From the NCBI GenBank assembly GCA_022570795.1, contig JAKUDP010000001.1:1302001-1366000 (forward strand): a stretch of 64,000 nt of DNA, given 5' to 3'. Source of the stretch: Sphaerulina vaccinii. Taxonomy: Eukaryota > Ascomycota > Dothideomycetes > Mycosphaerellales > Mycosphaerellaceae. The notes beneath the pieces are model-generated. The model saw nothing but the letters and a program-made list of their open reading frames with translations. It did no database searches and was not told the origin of the DNA. How positions within the stretch are numbered: position 1 is the first letter of the stretch; each line of letters starts with the position of its first letter. The position numbers and the translations under genes are program-made. This document shows positions 30,867 to 40,813 of this stretch, piece after piece.

Positions 30867-33041
30867 CTACAAGAAAGGCAGATCTGCAAAACCTCCTCCC
30901 AGTCCAGAAACCATTGGTCTCGACATCCCTGGCATAAATGAAGGTCTCCTCGCAGACGCCATCAAGGGTGAATCCATCAGGCCACCACTCATGCCCAAAT
31001 CTCCGAATCTCATATCAAGATCATCGAGCCCGCCACCCAAGAGTAAGCCGTCATTCACGACTCCAGTTCCATTTGCAAGCAAACCAGCCACGCCTCTGTG
31101 AGCAAGACCCATTGGTGCCGCCATGCGACCTGCCTCGATCAGGCGTCGACTTTCGAGAACATGAATAGGCCCGCTACCAGATCTAGAGGCTTCGAGACTC
31201 AGCTGCCCGGTTGCGAGCATAACATCATCGCGGAAAGCTCTACTTTCATGCAACAACTCCCGCCATTGTTGAGGATACCAATCCTTGATCTTCCTCATAT
31301 TCGGCCAGCTTGCACTCCCGTACGGCTGTGGTGGTGCATGCAAATGTTGTACAGCGTGGAGAGGATCCATTTGTGTCATATAACCAGGCATTTGGTCTTC
31401 TTTTCGTGCAAGGAATCGCCTCGACCATTTGTGTAGCTCGGAGTGTATAGGATTCGTCGAAGGAGGTTCGATGTTGTAGATTTGCTTGAGAAGGGCGATC
31501 GGGTCTTCTGTGGTGACAGGAATCTGGTACAACTTTTGAAGAGCACGTTCCATGAGCTCTTCGAATTTCATCTTCACGCCTGCTTTGAACACTTTGATAT
31601 GTGTTATCGCGCTTTCGTCCTTTGCGAGGGCGAGGATCGGAAGTGGAAGTTGAGTCATCCCATTATGTGCGCGGTGGTAGAGGACCGGCGGACCTCGACC
31701 ACCTGTGATCGGGAATTGTACTGCTTGATCGGTAGGCGTTGCGAGATATCCATTCTTATTGATGAAGTCGTAAATGCATCTGAACGTTTGAATGTCGCAT
31801 TTGGCAGGGATCAAGAGCTCAAATTTGAGGTAGGTGGTGAGTGGTTCTTTGAGGCTTTTGAACTTCAGTGCTTTGTGTCGATCTGCCATGATGCGTTTCG
31901 GTTCTGGTGTGCTGAGGTCGTCGTAGACTAGCTCGATGTACGTTGCTGACGGAGGCGCAGCTGTTCTGTCGAACTCTTCGAAAGTGTCTCCATCTACGAA
32001 GTCCCAAATCTTGTCGCCCTTGGCTTCCATGTCTGCTTCGAGAGCTTTGGAGTATTCTGTAACTTGCCAATTCTTGATCAATTGCTTGCTGATGTGGCGA
32101 TTGTCGTGATTGCAATGCGTTTGCCCATCATGTAGCATAGACGCGTGGCCGTGGCCTCTGGGATCTAGGACGATGAAAGACTCGCCAGTAGGATGTTCGA
32201 GACCGGGAGGAAAGGGTTGCGGCAAGCCAAGCATGTCATTCTCCTCGTTTCGTCGTTTCGAGGCGTGGAAGACGAGATCCAATGCGCCTTCCATACAAAA
32301 TCTCGTCGCCTCTCTGATAGTCATCAAAATGAGCCCAAAGTGCACTCCGTCCATCAGTCGATCATCTGGTGTGTCTCTTCTCGATTGAGCTCCACAGCAC
32401 ACCAGCAAGAAGGCGTGTATCATCTGATGTATCAGCGCACCAAGCAAATCGTCGATTTCTGCATCGTCGTCTTCAAAAGGAGTGCGATTGAGCTCGATAC
32501 AGATTCGAGCCACATCTGGCACGACCTTTGGCGCTGACGTGACTCCTGGCAAGCTGCTCGGGAAAGACCTCCAGCGCAAGTATACAGCATCTTTGAGCTT
32601 GCCCGCAAATATCCTGGTATCAAGCATGTCGAAGAACAAGTACGCAAACTCCGGACTGATGTCGTCGTCGCCAATGTCGCGGCAGCGATCTACAGCATCT
32701 GCTATGTCTGGAACGCTGCTTGTGAGGTGTCTGTAGAGCCATGCGGTAGCGTAGTCCAATGTCCAGCCAAAGTCACCAGGAGCCTCCCCGCTCTTGTCTG
32801 CTAGGGCATTGATGCCTTTCCCGCCTTTCCATAGCCTGCCGTAGCCATAGCCAGGTCGTTCGTAGCGCTCGATGTAAGTGTTCCGAATGAGACTTCCGCC
32901 GCCTCCCGCAGGTCTGTAGCATGATGTGGGAGTTCTTCGTGGTCGGCGAATGACACCATATTGTATATCTGGTCGATTGTGGGGTGTAGGAAATGCCGTG
33001 AGGTTGCCGTTTACACATCCAGGAAACCAAGGTACAGCCAT
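30867..33041 (-). CDS. SprT-like domain protein with altered metal site (HQMIH)
   Basis: Single exon, 724 aa from the ATG at 33041; the frame is open a little further upstream without an ATG. Residues about 130-245 look like a SprT/Spartan-type metalloprotease fold: FFDMLDTRIFAGKLKDAVYLRW, then ICIELN, then LLGALIHQMIHAFLLVCCG (205-209 HQMIH), then DGVHFG (His about 234). SprT proteases have HExxH; here the catalytic Glu is Gln, so metal may bind but peptidase activity is doubtful. The remaining 480 residues carry no domain I know; the last 60 are Gly/Met-rich. The fold assignment comes from motif spacing. Confidence 0.78.
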   Translation of the reverse strand: MAVPWFPGCVNGNLTAFPTPHNRPDIQYGVIRRPRRTPTSCYRPAGGGGSLIRNTYIERYERPGYGYGRLWKGGKGINALADKSGEAPGDFGWTLDYATAWLYRHLTSSVPDIADAVDRCRDIGDDDISPEFAYLFFDMLDTRIFAGKLKDAVYLRWRSFPSSLPGVTSAPKVVPDVARICIELNRTPFEDDDAEIDDLLGALIHQMIHAFLLVCCGAQSRRDTPDDRLMDGVHFGLILMTIREATRFCMEGALDLVFHASKRRNEENDMLGLPQPFPPGLEHPTGESFIVLDPRGHGHASMLHDGQTHCNHDNRHISKQLIKNWQVTEYSKALEADMEAKGDKIWDFVDGDTFEEFDRTAAPPSATYIELVYDDLSTPEPKRIMADRHKALKFKSLKEPLTTYLKFELLIPAKCDIQTFRCIYDFINKNGYLATPTDQAVQFPITGGRGPPVLYHRAHNGMTQLPLPILALAKDESAITHIKVFKAGVKMKFEELMERALQKLYQIPVTTEDPIALLKQIYNIEPPSTNPIHSELHKWSRRFLARKEDQMPGYMTQMDPLHAVQHLHAPPQPYGSASWPNMRKIKDWYPQQWRELLHESRAFRDDVMLATGQLSLEASRSGSGPIHVLESRRLIEAGRMAAPMGLAHRGVAGLLANGTGVVNDGLLLGGGLDDLDMRFGDLGMSGGLMDSPLMASARRPSFMPGMSRPMVSGLGGGFADLPFL

Positions 33042-33737
33042 TGAAGACAACCAAAATCGAATGCCTCTAGTGCTTGTGCTCGGGTGCAACCAGGAGTTCG
33101 CTGAGATGAAGATTCGTCGAGTCCAGCTAATGGCCTATAACGGAATTCTGCCCAACAGACCGCCTTTTGTGTTTGACGTTTGACGACAGTCTCACCGACA
33201 CCTCGACGACGAGCACGCGGATTTCGGGAAAAGAAGCGCGCGTGCGCTCTGCACTGCATGATATAGGCATGCCGCTTCCCGCTCCCTCTTGCGGATAATA
33301 GCATATGCCATGCTCGTCACGCCTGCATGAAGAGAAGTGGGTGTTGCGAGATCGTAGTGAACTCTGCAGCCACAGAATTGTCAGCACTCTCCTGCTGTAC
33401 TACACCCCACTGCATAGCAAACCTGCTCACCGTTTCGAATTGTGGTATTTCGACCACGAAACGTGGGATGCATCCAATCGAATTTTGTTGATGACTTCAT
33501 AGGCGTCTCTGACTCGAAATGTTATGTTGTAGTCATCAGTCAAAGTATGTGTTGTCGTAGATCGTGTGCTGTGATGAAATGGGCGCTTCTGCTTGGTGTC
33601 AATGCATCTCTTCAGCTATGTACGCTCTCACCTCCTCGGAAATCGAACCGCCTGCTGATTATAATCATTCATCCATTTCGATTTGCATGCTATGCTTCAC
33701 ATATACATCGAGTACGGGGCCATTAGCCAGCCATGTT
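33042..33737. other. Intergenic, nothing recognised
   Basis: Promoter side of the SprT-like gene and 3' side of the Mpv17/PMP22 gene. Only short ORFs without signatures. Confidence 0.5.
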
Positions 33738-34621
33738 CTAGTAGCTTCCTGGCGGGCCTTGGCCCCCTGGTCGGTAATCGCTTCTGCCATCGGTTGGTCG
33801 GCTGCTATCCTGGTACTTTCTTCGCAGAGCTTGTAGTCTCTTCTTCTTGGTGTGCGCATTGATGTATGTTCCAATGATGAAGCCCACAACGTTGAAGAAT
33901 GGCACCCAGACCTCGTTGGGCAGGAAAGCCTGCGCAAAGGCCAACGCGATTGGAGATGTTATCCATGAGACCTTCATCACCGGCATGAACCCAGCTCTTA
34001 CAGTGGCACGAATCTGGTGGAAAGTGCGCGCGCCGGCAATAACGGCCATAGAGGTCAGGTATACGGCATTCTGAATAGGAGAGATCTGTTTGTGTCAGCA
34101 CATGTCGTCTTTGAAACGTGTCAAGATGGGACATACGATCAAGTTCGAGACAAGGATTTGCAGAATCTTGGCTCGCAAGCTCGTCCTTCCGGCGAACAGC
34201 TTCTGCAGGATCGAGATCATGACATGTCCCAGAGGCGCGCTGATGAAGGCACCATAGACAGCCATCTTGGGCACGCGACTAGTGAAGTAGTGGCCATGCT
34301 TGCTGCGGTCCTTTGCGATCCACGAAGCGAGGAACTCCTGCGCGCCAGCAAGAGTGCCAGATGTGATCATCTTGGTCTTCAGAGGGTCATCCTGCAGCTT
34401 CTTCAGATACCACTGTATTGACCGTTAGTGCCCTATCCCCTCTATCGCGCCGCGTTTCTGTCTCTGCTCACAGCAAGATAGCCATCTGGCCCAGAGCCTT
34501 TCGTGAGCGCATCGCCAATCTTGTGCGCGATGTCCTCCTTGCCCGCTGGTGGCGATGGTCCTCCTTTGGCCCCCGTTGTCGTGCGGATCGTCTCCTTCTG
34601 CTCAAACTTGACTTGCGACAT
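33738..34621 (-). CDS. Mpv17/PMP22 family membrane protein, 25D9-6 / Woronin sorting complex type
   Basis: Four-span protein of the peroxisome or mitochondrial membrane family Mpv17/PMP22; the Neurospora member WSC sorts Woronin bodies. Three exons: 34621-34472, 34412-34137, 34085-33738 (introns 59 and 51 nt), 257 aa. The N-terminal 45 residues are polar. Then WYLKKLQDDPLKTKMITSGT, the family start (W-x-x-Y/L-L ... P-x-x-T), GAFISAPLGHV, the block SPIQNAVYLTSMAVIAGA completed by splicing, and the closing signature WVPFFNVVGFIIGTYIN. The C-terminus is basic and Gly/Pro-rich. Family certain; the Woronin role is inferred from fungal orthologues. Confidence 0.88.
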
Positions 34622-35385
34622 CGCTGCTGCTTATCGGTTGCCGCTGCACGCAACTGAGCGTGTTGACTCGTTCTTGACGCGGGCGTCTCGTGTATATGCG
34701 GCTCCAAGAGGTATCAGAAGGGTCAAGTAGGTGAAGTGGATCGACTACGAGTGTCGTTGAGATCCAGACAGCAGAAGAGGGTGATTGTTTACTGCAGGGA
34801 GCGGCTGCGGTAGATGGAGCTCGCCGACGCGGCAACGAGACCGTTGCGAGGGAGCACAGGCCGAGATGCGACAGACAGGGTTTGGCTGGCGCTGCGCTGG
34901 CGATCTGGGATTGGCGCTCGGTAATTGGATTTCACTTCACTTCAAGCACTTCTCAGGTGTGGTCTTCTACGCTGGAGAAGATGAATGGAAGCTGTATATC
35001 GCGACAGGGCAGCTACGAGAATGCTGGTCACAGCTGGCACGTGGATTGGGAAATGCCATGCAGACCCAGACCCAACGTAATGGACGCGGGACGCAAGCGC
35101 GACCACAATGAACGAGAAAGATGCACAAACACAAGCTGGCATCAGCTACTCGAGATGGAAGGACTTGCCAATGTCAACATAGAGGAGGAGTGTGTTGCAT
35201 GAGGCAAGCGCATGTATTCGCCCTCTTCTGTCGCACTGGTAGGCGTGGACTTCGTGGGTACACACATCTGTCCAAAAAAGTCTTCCAACGCCTTCTGAAC
35301 TCATTGCTACACGCGAACCGTGGGAACTCCGCCGATCAACTGCACTCTGATCACGCTCATTATTTCCACTCCCACAGCTGCCACC
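34622..35385. promoter_or_regulatory. Divergent promoter region
   Basis: 764 bp between the Mpv17/PMP22 start and the next plus-strand gene. Short Met-initiated frames exist on both strands but show no signature. Nothing specific recognised. Confidence 0.45.
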
Positions 35386-37008
35386 ATGGCCGCAGTCGAG
35401 AAGGTGAGTACAAACTGAATGGCACTTCGAGTTCGAGAGTGAAGCAGTGGAGGGTCAGGACAAACAGCAGTTCTGCTATCAGGACTGAGCTCTCTCCCTT
35501 CTCCACACACAGTTTCAACAGCTTCATACACGCGATGATTAGACTCGTGGACGCGGAGTTGACTTTCGCGCAGGCCGCACCACCACCCTTGCCACCACGA
35601 GCAAATGCTGGCATGGCTCCCAGTACAACACGACAGTCAAAGATCACTCGCCAGCCGAGGCAGATATGCACTCACACGACTGTAAGGAACTTCCAGAACT
35701 CCAGCCATGGCATTGTTTCAGAACGCTCGCTGACTGTGTATGTCAGATCAACCGTGTGCGTGGCGTTGTATGCTCGATGTGCAACCGAATTCCTGATCAT
35801 GGATGGGCGTATCAGTGTCGACAAGACTACTCACCGCGTAAGGACGACCCTTTGCCCGATGTCGACTGCATGCCAACTGTACCCGACGAAAGCGACTACT
35901 TTGACGCCAAGTCTCGAGTTGCAGAGCATCTCAAGGTGAGCACGTTGTACCTGCGGAGCAGTCGCTCGTACCTGAAAGAAGTACTAATACGATCGGCACT
36001 GTATAGATGAGCTCAAGCGTTATCAAAGGCTTACGCGCCGGCGCTTATGATCTTGATCAAATCGACAAGCTCCTCGCTCAAAGAGAGAAAGTGATTCGCA
36101 CAATCAAGGAACAAGAAGGCGGCTCTAAAGAGAACACCCCACCACCTTCTTTCGATGGCGTTATTGCTTCTGTGGGCACCACCACATACGCCGACTGTCG
36201 CACTAGCATCTCGATGCCCAGGAGAGATAGCCTGGCAGTACAGCCTTCGAAGGTGCAGTCGACGAAATGCAGCTATGCGGTATGCGCAGGATGCAGGCCG
36301 TATGTACAGGATCGCATGTACACCAGCTTCTTCGAGTCTCAATTGCCTCTCACGACTGCGGACATGAAGGAGCTGCCCATGATGAATCCGATCATCGCCC
36401 GCACCATCGGCCTGCGTCCCTCACCAGAGACACCGCTACGCTCGATGCCATCACATATGAGTATCGACATCACCGACGGTACTGATATCGAGTCAGAGTC
36501 CGAAATATCCGTGAACTGGTCAGCCACGAACAGTGGCGAGAGTCATTCCGATGGCTCAGACTCACTGGAGAAGTCGGAGCTGTTTCCATGCCCTGGATCA
36601 CACCATTGCCCCGTCTGGAGTCGTCGTTCTGGATGTGCCTATGAGAATGGTGGATTCGACGATGGGAAACGTGCCGAGAACCATGGCTTCTTCAACAGCG
36701 TGACGCCAGAGAATTCGCGAAGTCAGCTCAGCCACTATACGGATCTTGCATCGAGCACTCCTGGAGCTTCCTCCACCACAGCATCATCAGTCAGCCGGCC
36801 TGCGACGCCAATGTCTCCACTGATACCACTTTTGCACAATGAGGAGACGTTCGATATTTCTCTGCGACAGCAGATAAAGAAGAACAGCGGAAAGCGAAAT
36901 GTTGAGACGCCTGGTGGTAGGCGTCGCAAGACAGAGTTCGGCCTGCCTGGCAACGAGAGCAATAGCAGCATCACCAGTGGTGCTGAAGACGTGGGAGCCA
37001 CTCACTAG
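35386..37008 (+). CDS. Cys/His-containing hypothetical protein, disordered C-terminus
   Basis: The last exon 36007-37008 and the one before, ending at 35935 (71-nt intron, GTGAGC...GTATAG), are clear. The proposed first exon is 35386-35403 (MAAVEK, strong start context CCACCATGG, GTGAGT donor). The acceptor of the next exon is uncertain (35543 after TAG, or 35624 after CAG); both keep frame. The spliced N-terminal half has CWHG, HSHDC and CFRTLADCVCQINRVRGVVC followed by SMCNRIPDHGWAYQCRQDY, a Cys/His arrangement that could bind zinc. It is followed by an Asp-rich loop and a helical LDQIDKLLAQREKVIRTIKEQ segment. The rest is Ser/Pro-rich with CPGSHHCPVWSRRSGC. No named family. Confidence 0.65.
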
Positions 37009-37617
37009 GAAATGACGTGGCCATCAGTTTATGAGCATGGCTATACTGTGTTCGGAGAGACGAATATCGCATGCGGCATGCATACCACAACGAAGGCCAG
37101 AGGCAGCGCAGACTCCACTCACTGGAGATCAGTGCGGGTTTAGCTTCCACTGCGAACCGAGACCTACGCCAACAAACAGCTTCAGAAGGGCATATCAGTC
37201 GGTGCAGACATGTCAAGAGGATGGCGTATAATGAACGAGACGAAGATGAGATCAGTTGGTTTGTGCATTATCAGCGATATGATACCCCATAGCAGACGCC
37301 AGAGAAGAAGAGCATGGAGCAGACTTCTTAAGATCCCATTGAAGGTAAGCCAGTACCTCAGTTCGACAGCTACCTCAGAGCACTATCTATCTCCAAGCTC
37401 GCACCTTGATTCATGGATTCGAACAGAACGCGGCCTCATATACTCTTCTACTTCTTGGCATATATCCGCTTCCTGCCTGATCCGGAAGCTGTCTTCCATA
37501 AGCCGAGGCTGAAGTCTGATCTCAGTCTATGACTTTACTTCCACCACCAAACCTCTATGATGTGTCTTTCTACAGAGCATTCGCTTCTCCGCGCGCGAAG
37601 GACTGCTACGAGGAAGC
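37009..37617. other. Intergenic, nothing recognised
   Basis: Region upstream of the thioesterase gene. The bases just before 37618 contain an in-frame-looking MTLLPPPNLYD stretch in another frame, which I take as leader, not exon. Confidence 0.45.
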
Positions 37618-38751
37618 ATGCCTCCGCCAGATGATGGCAACGAGCGTCTGCCTTTCGCCCAACTTGCCCAACTCGAACGCGTAGCCAAGGACACTTTCCG
37701 ATCAATCGCCCTACCTTTCACGCCTAGAGGACGAGATGGAACTAAAGGTGTTGCTTATGGAGGACATGTCTATATGCAAGCTGCTTGGGCGGCGTGTCAG
37801 TCTGTAGATAAGGGATTCCTGTTACATGTGAGTACTGCTATTGTAACATGGCATCGATGTTCCAGCCTATGATACACTGAGCTATGCTATACTGGACCAT
37901 GATATACTGACCAGCAGTAGAATGTCTCAGGAAACTTTCTATCTCCTGGGATCCCCACGATCAAATTCACCTACCACGTCCTCACGATCCGCAACGGTCG
38001 TACAGCCTGTACTCGAATCGTGAACGTTTCGCAAAGAGAAGGGAAAGGGTATATGTTTAGTTGTATTTGTTCTTTCAAAACTGCGGAAGCTGAGAGCTTA
38101 GATGTACAAGCTGGAATTGATATTTGGGAGAAGTATAAGAGCTCGTTGGAAGGTATGAGGGTGAAGGGTATGCCAGAAGCTCCGGGCTATGATGTTCCTT
38201 GGTACTCGAGGGATGGTAGGGAGAACGATGTGTTTCCGGGGTTATACACGAGGCAGGCGGATTTGACGAGGTATAATGAGGGGAGACATCCGCTGGATAA
38301 GAGACAGTTGGTATTCTACAGGACGATTGGGGATCTGGATGATGATCAGCCGAATTTGCATCTTGTGGCTCAGTTGTATGCTTCGGACAGGAACTCGCTC
38401 TTCCATGTTTGCAATGCTGTTGACTTAGGAGAGGCCTATTCCGTTATGGGCAGCCTTGTGCATCAGGTCATCTTTCATACTGGTATTGAGAACTTGAAGT
38501 TCGGGAAGGATGAGGGAGATGAAAAAAGCAAGTGGTTCGTGAAGGAGGATTCGGTGACTAGATATGTTGGCGGGAGAGGGTTGTTCTACAGTCGAGTATG
38601 GAATTCGAAGGGTAGGCATGTTATGACTGTCACTCAGGATGGCATGGTGAGGATACAACTTGAAGCGAACGCAAAGGATATTGGAAATAGCTGGAAGGGC
38701 TCCATACTGCAGGAGTTGGCGGACACGAACAGAAGGCAAGAGAAGCTGTGA
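37618..38751 (+). CDS. Acyl-CoA thioesterase II (TesB-type double hot-dog)
   Basis: Hydrolyses acyl-CoA to free acid and CoA, usually linked to peroxisomal fatty-acid turnover. Two exons: 37618-37827 and 37921-38751 (93-nt intron, GTGAGT...CAGTAG), 346 aa. Start MPPPDDGNERLPFAQLAQLE is the family N-terminus. The first hot dog shows GGHVYMQAAWAACQSV, then NVSGNFLSPGIPTIKF and TIRNGRTACTRIVNVSQREG. The second hot dog contains LYASDRNSLFHVCNAVDLG, then FHTG and GRGLFYSRVWNSKGRHVMTVTQDG. The C-terminus EKL is not a standard PTS1, so peroxisomal import is not shown by sequence. Confidence 0.9.
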
Positions 38752-39711
38752 GACAGAGTTTTCGTCCTCATATGGACATGGAAACCCTCAAGATCGCCAT
38801 CACCATCTATAGCCGGCCAAGTGGTGAACGTGAACCACGTTGCGCTCATTTACCAGGCTGTAAGATGGATCACTCCGGGATGCATAGCGATGGTTTCTGG
38901 CGAACCTACTTCGAGCTGCCCGCTAAGGCCAAGAGCGAAGCGCTTCGAGAGGTCTTGCGTGTGTACTAGCAGAAGTTGGCAGACATCGAGAGCCTCGAGT
39001 GGCGAAGGGATCTGATACTGCATAATATCGGAGGCTTGCCGGAGTAGGAGAGGAAAGTGTCGCAGCAGCCAGACCACCCGGATCGATCTGAGTATGCCAT
39101 GAGAACCAGATTTCAGCAGAGGCAGGCTATGGTGGAACTCGTGTTCCTGACCACAGCGCATCTTTGTCCACGAGAAGCAGCCAAGGCATTGCATGTCCAG
39201 ACAGATCGAGCACAGAATTCGAAAATGTCACCAGAGAACGACCGACGCCCGGTTGCCTAACAAGAGGCAGGCTGGTGAGGAGGCTACGCGCCAGCCTATT
39301 GCTCGTGACCGACAGGCCAAACTGCCGAGCCGTTGCGGTTACACAAATCGTCAAGGTTGCGTGTGCGACATGGTACATCCTCTCCACGCGACTTCACAAA
39401 CGAACTGACTGCGGCAACCTGCAGCATCTGAACACAGCATAGCATGCGCTCCTTCTATAAGATTTAGCAAGCAATGTCCTTTCCACAAAGTGAGTGAGAG
39501 ATCCAAGGTAGGGACTCTGCATTCCTCGTTCCACCTTGCAACGTCCTTACCGTCATGACCCTTTCCTCGGTATTTCGTTTCTACTGAACTTCACTTCTCG
39601 CTGTAAACACCTTGGAACACCAACATCTCTTGCACAAACAGCATCTGGTTCAAACAGCATTGGGATTGGAGCATATCTACTGAAGCACGACATAACGACG
39701 AATTCGCCACG
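38752..39711. other. Long intergenic stretch with a possible HET-like relic
   Basis: A minus-strand open frame (about 39399-39127) contains RMYHVAHATLTICVTATARQ, reminiscent of a HET domain block (M..VY..A.LTI.A..A). It is short, unaccompanied by other HET blocks, and could be chance. The rest holds nothing recognisable; the last 150 bp is CT/CA-rich leader for the next gene. Confidence 0.3.
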
Positions 39712-40468
39712 ATGCAATATCTGCAAGTGCTCCTGGCTCTCTCGTCGGCTATCACCTCAATCACAGCACTTCCATCAGCCAAAAGCGCCTCTCTCGCAGC
39801 ACCCGCGCCATCCCTTGATGAATTCCTGACTGAAGTCGAAGTCGAGACTCTCCGCAGTCGCCACAACATCCCACAACCTCGCCACGTCGTCAAGTCTCGC
39901 GATGGAATCCTCTATCCCCGCGCAAACGTCACTTCTACAGCACCAAACGCCACAGTAGAGATGTGCACTCTTCCACGTTTCAAAGGAGACTGCGCCAATA
40001 GCACCTGGCCTGTAAACACTTGCATCAATCTTAATGGGTAGTATGTACTTCATACCTCCTACAAATAACTTCGTATTCAGCTAACTTCTCTCTCGTAGTG
40101 CCGGCGTCGTGCAGTCTTTCCAACCAGCCAAGGGCTACGAATGTCTCCTCACACAAGGTCGCTGCGACGTTACGAAGCCATTCATCTCCATCGGATCTGA
40201 CGATTCTGATGTCGCGGGCGATGATCTCACGGGCTTGGCTTGGATCAAGGAGTCGAAGAGCTACATTTGCTTCACGGAGATTGCAGCTCTGCGCCGTTTC
40301 GTCAAGTTGCGTTTGAGGACCACGGCTAAGGCGGAGAATACTGTCGCCGTGGCGAGGGACTTAGCCACGACACCTAAGCTGAAAAGGGAGCTGGTGAAGA
40401 TGTGGGAGTTTGTCAAGGAGGTGGCAGAGAATTTGCAGCGTGAGAAGGCAAAGGTTCAGGAGGCTTGA
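39712..40468 (+). CDS. Small secreted Cys-containing protein, candidate effector
   Basis: Two exons: 39712-40037 and 40099-40468 (61-nt intron, donor GTAGTA, acceptor GTAG), 231 aa. Start MQYLQVLLALSSAITSITA is a signal peptide. A pro-like region follows. The core has six Cys in the order MCTLPRFKGDC ... NTCINLNGAGVVQSF ... GYECLLTQGRCDV ... YICF, resembling the beta/gamma-crystallin-like layout of small fungal secreted proteins. The C-terminal 70 residues are charged helix (AENTVAVARDLATTPKLKRE). No GPI or membrane segment. Function unknown; effector status is inference. Confidence 0.75.
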
Positions 40469-40813
40469 GCGAGATCCTTAGGAGTAAGCAGTGTTTTTGA
40501 GATGCCACGATGCATCTAGCGGAATGCTTTGGAGTGGTGAATTGGGCATTGAGTCAACTTTTGCAATGCTACAACTAGGGAAGCGATTTGCTTTCTAAAG
40601 TGATACTGGGTATGCCAGTATACTCGTAGCAAAGACGCAAAAGCCAAGGAGGTCGAAGTAACAGAAATCAAGAACTCCCGACGCCATAAAACCCTCAATA
40701 TGCAGTCCTGCCACCCAAGCTCGCTCTTCTTGCGTCGTAGGGTATCTTTCGCTCTCCTCGTAGGCTCGTAACGTCGTAAGTAAGGATGAAGATATCTCTC
40801 TTGGCAAGACCTC
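40469..40813. other. Intergenic between convergent genes
   Basis: 3' UTRs of the secreted protein gene and the GNAT gene; nothing else seen. Confidence 0.5.
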
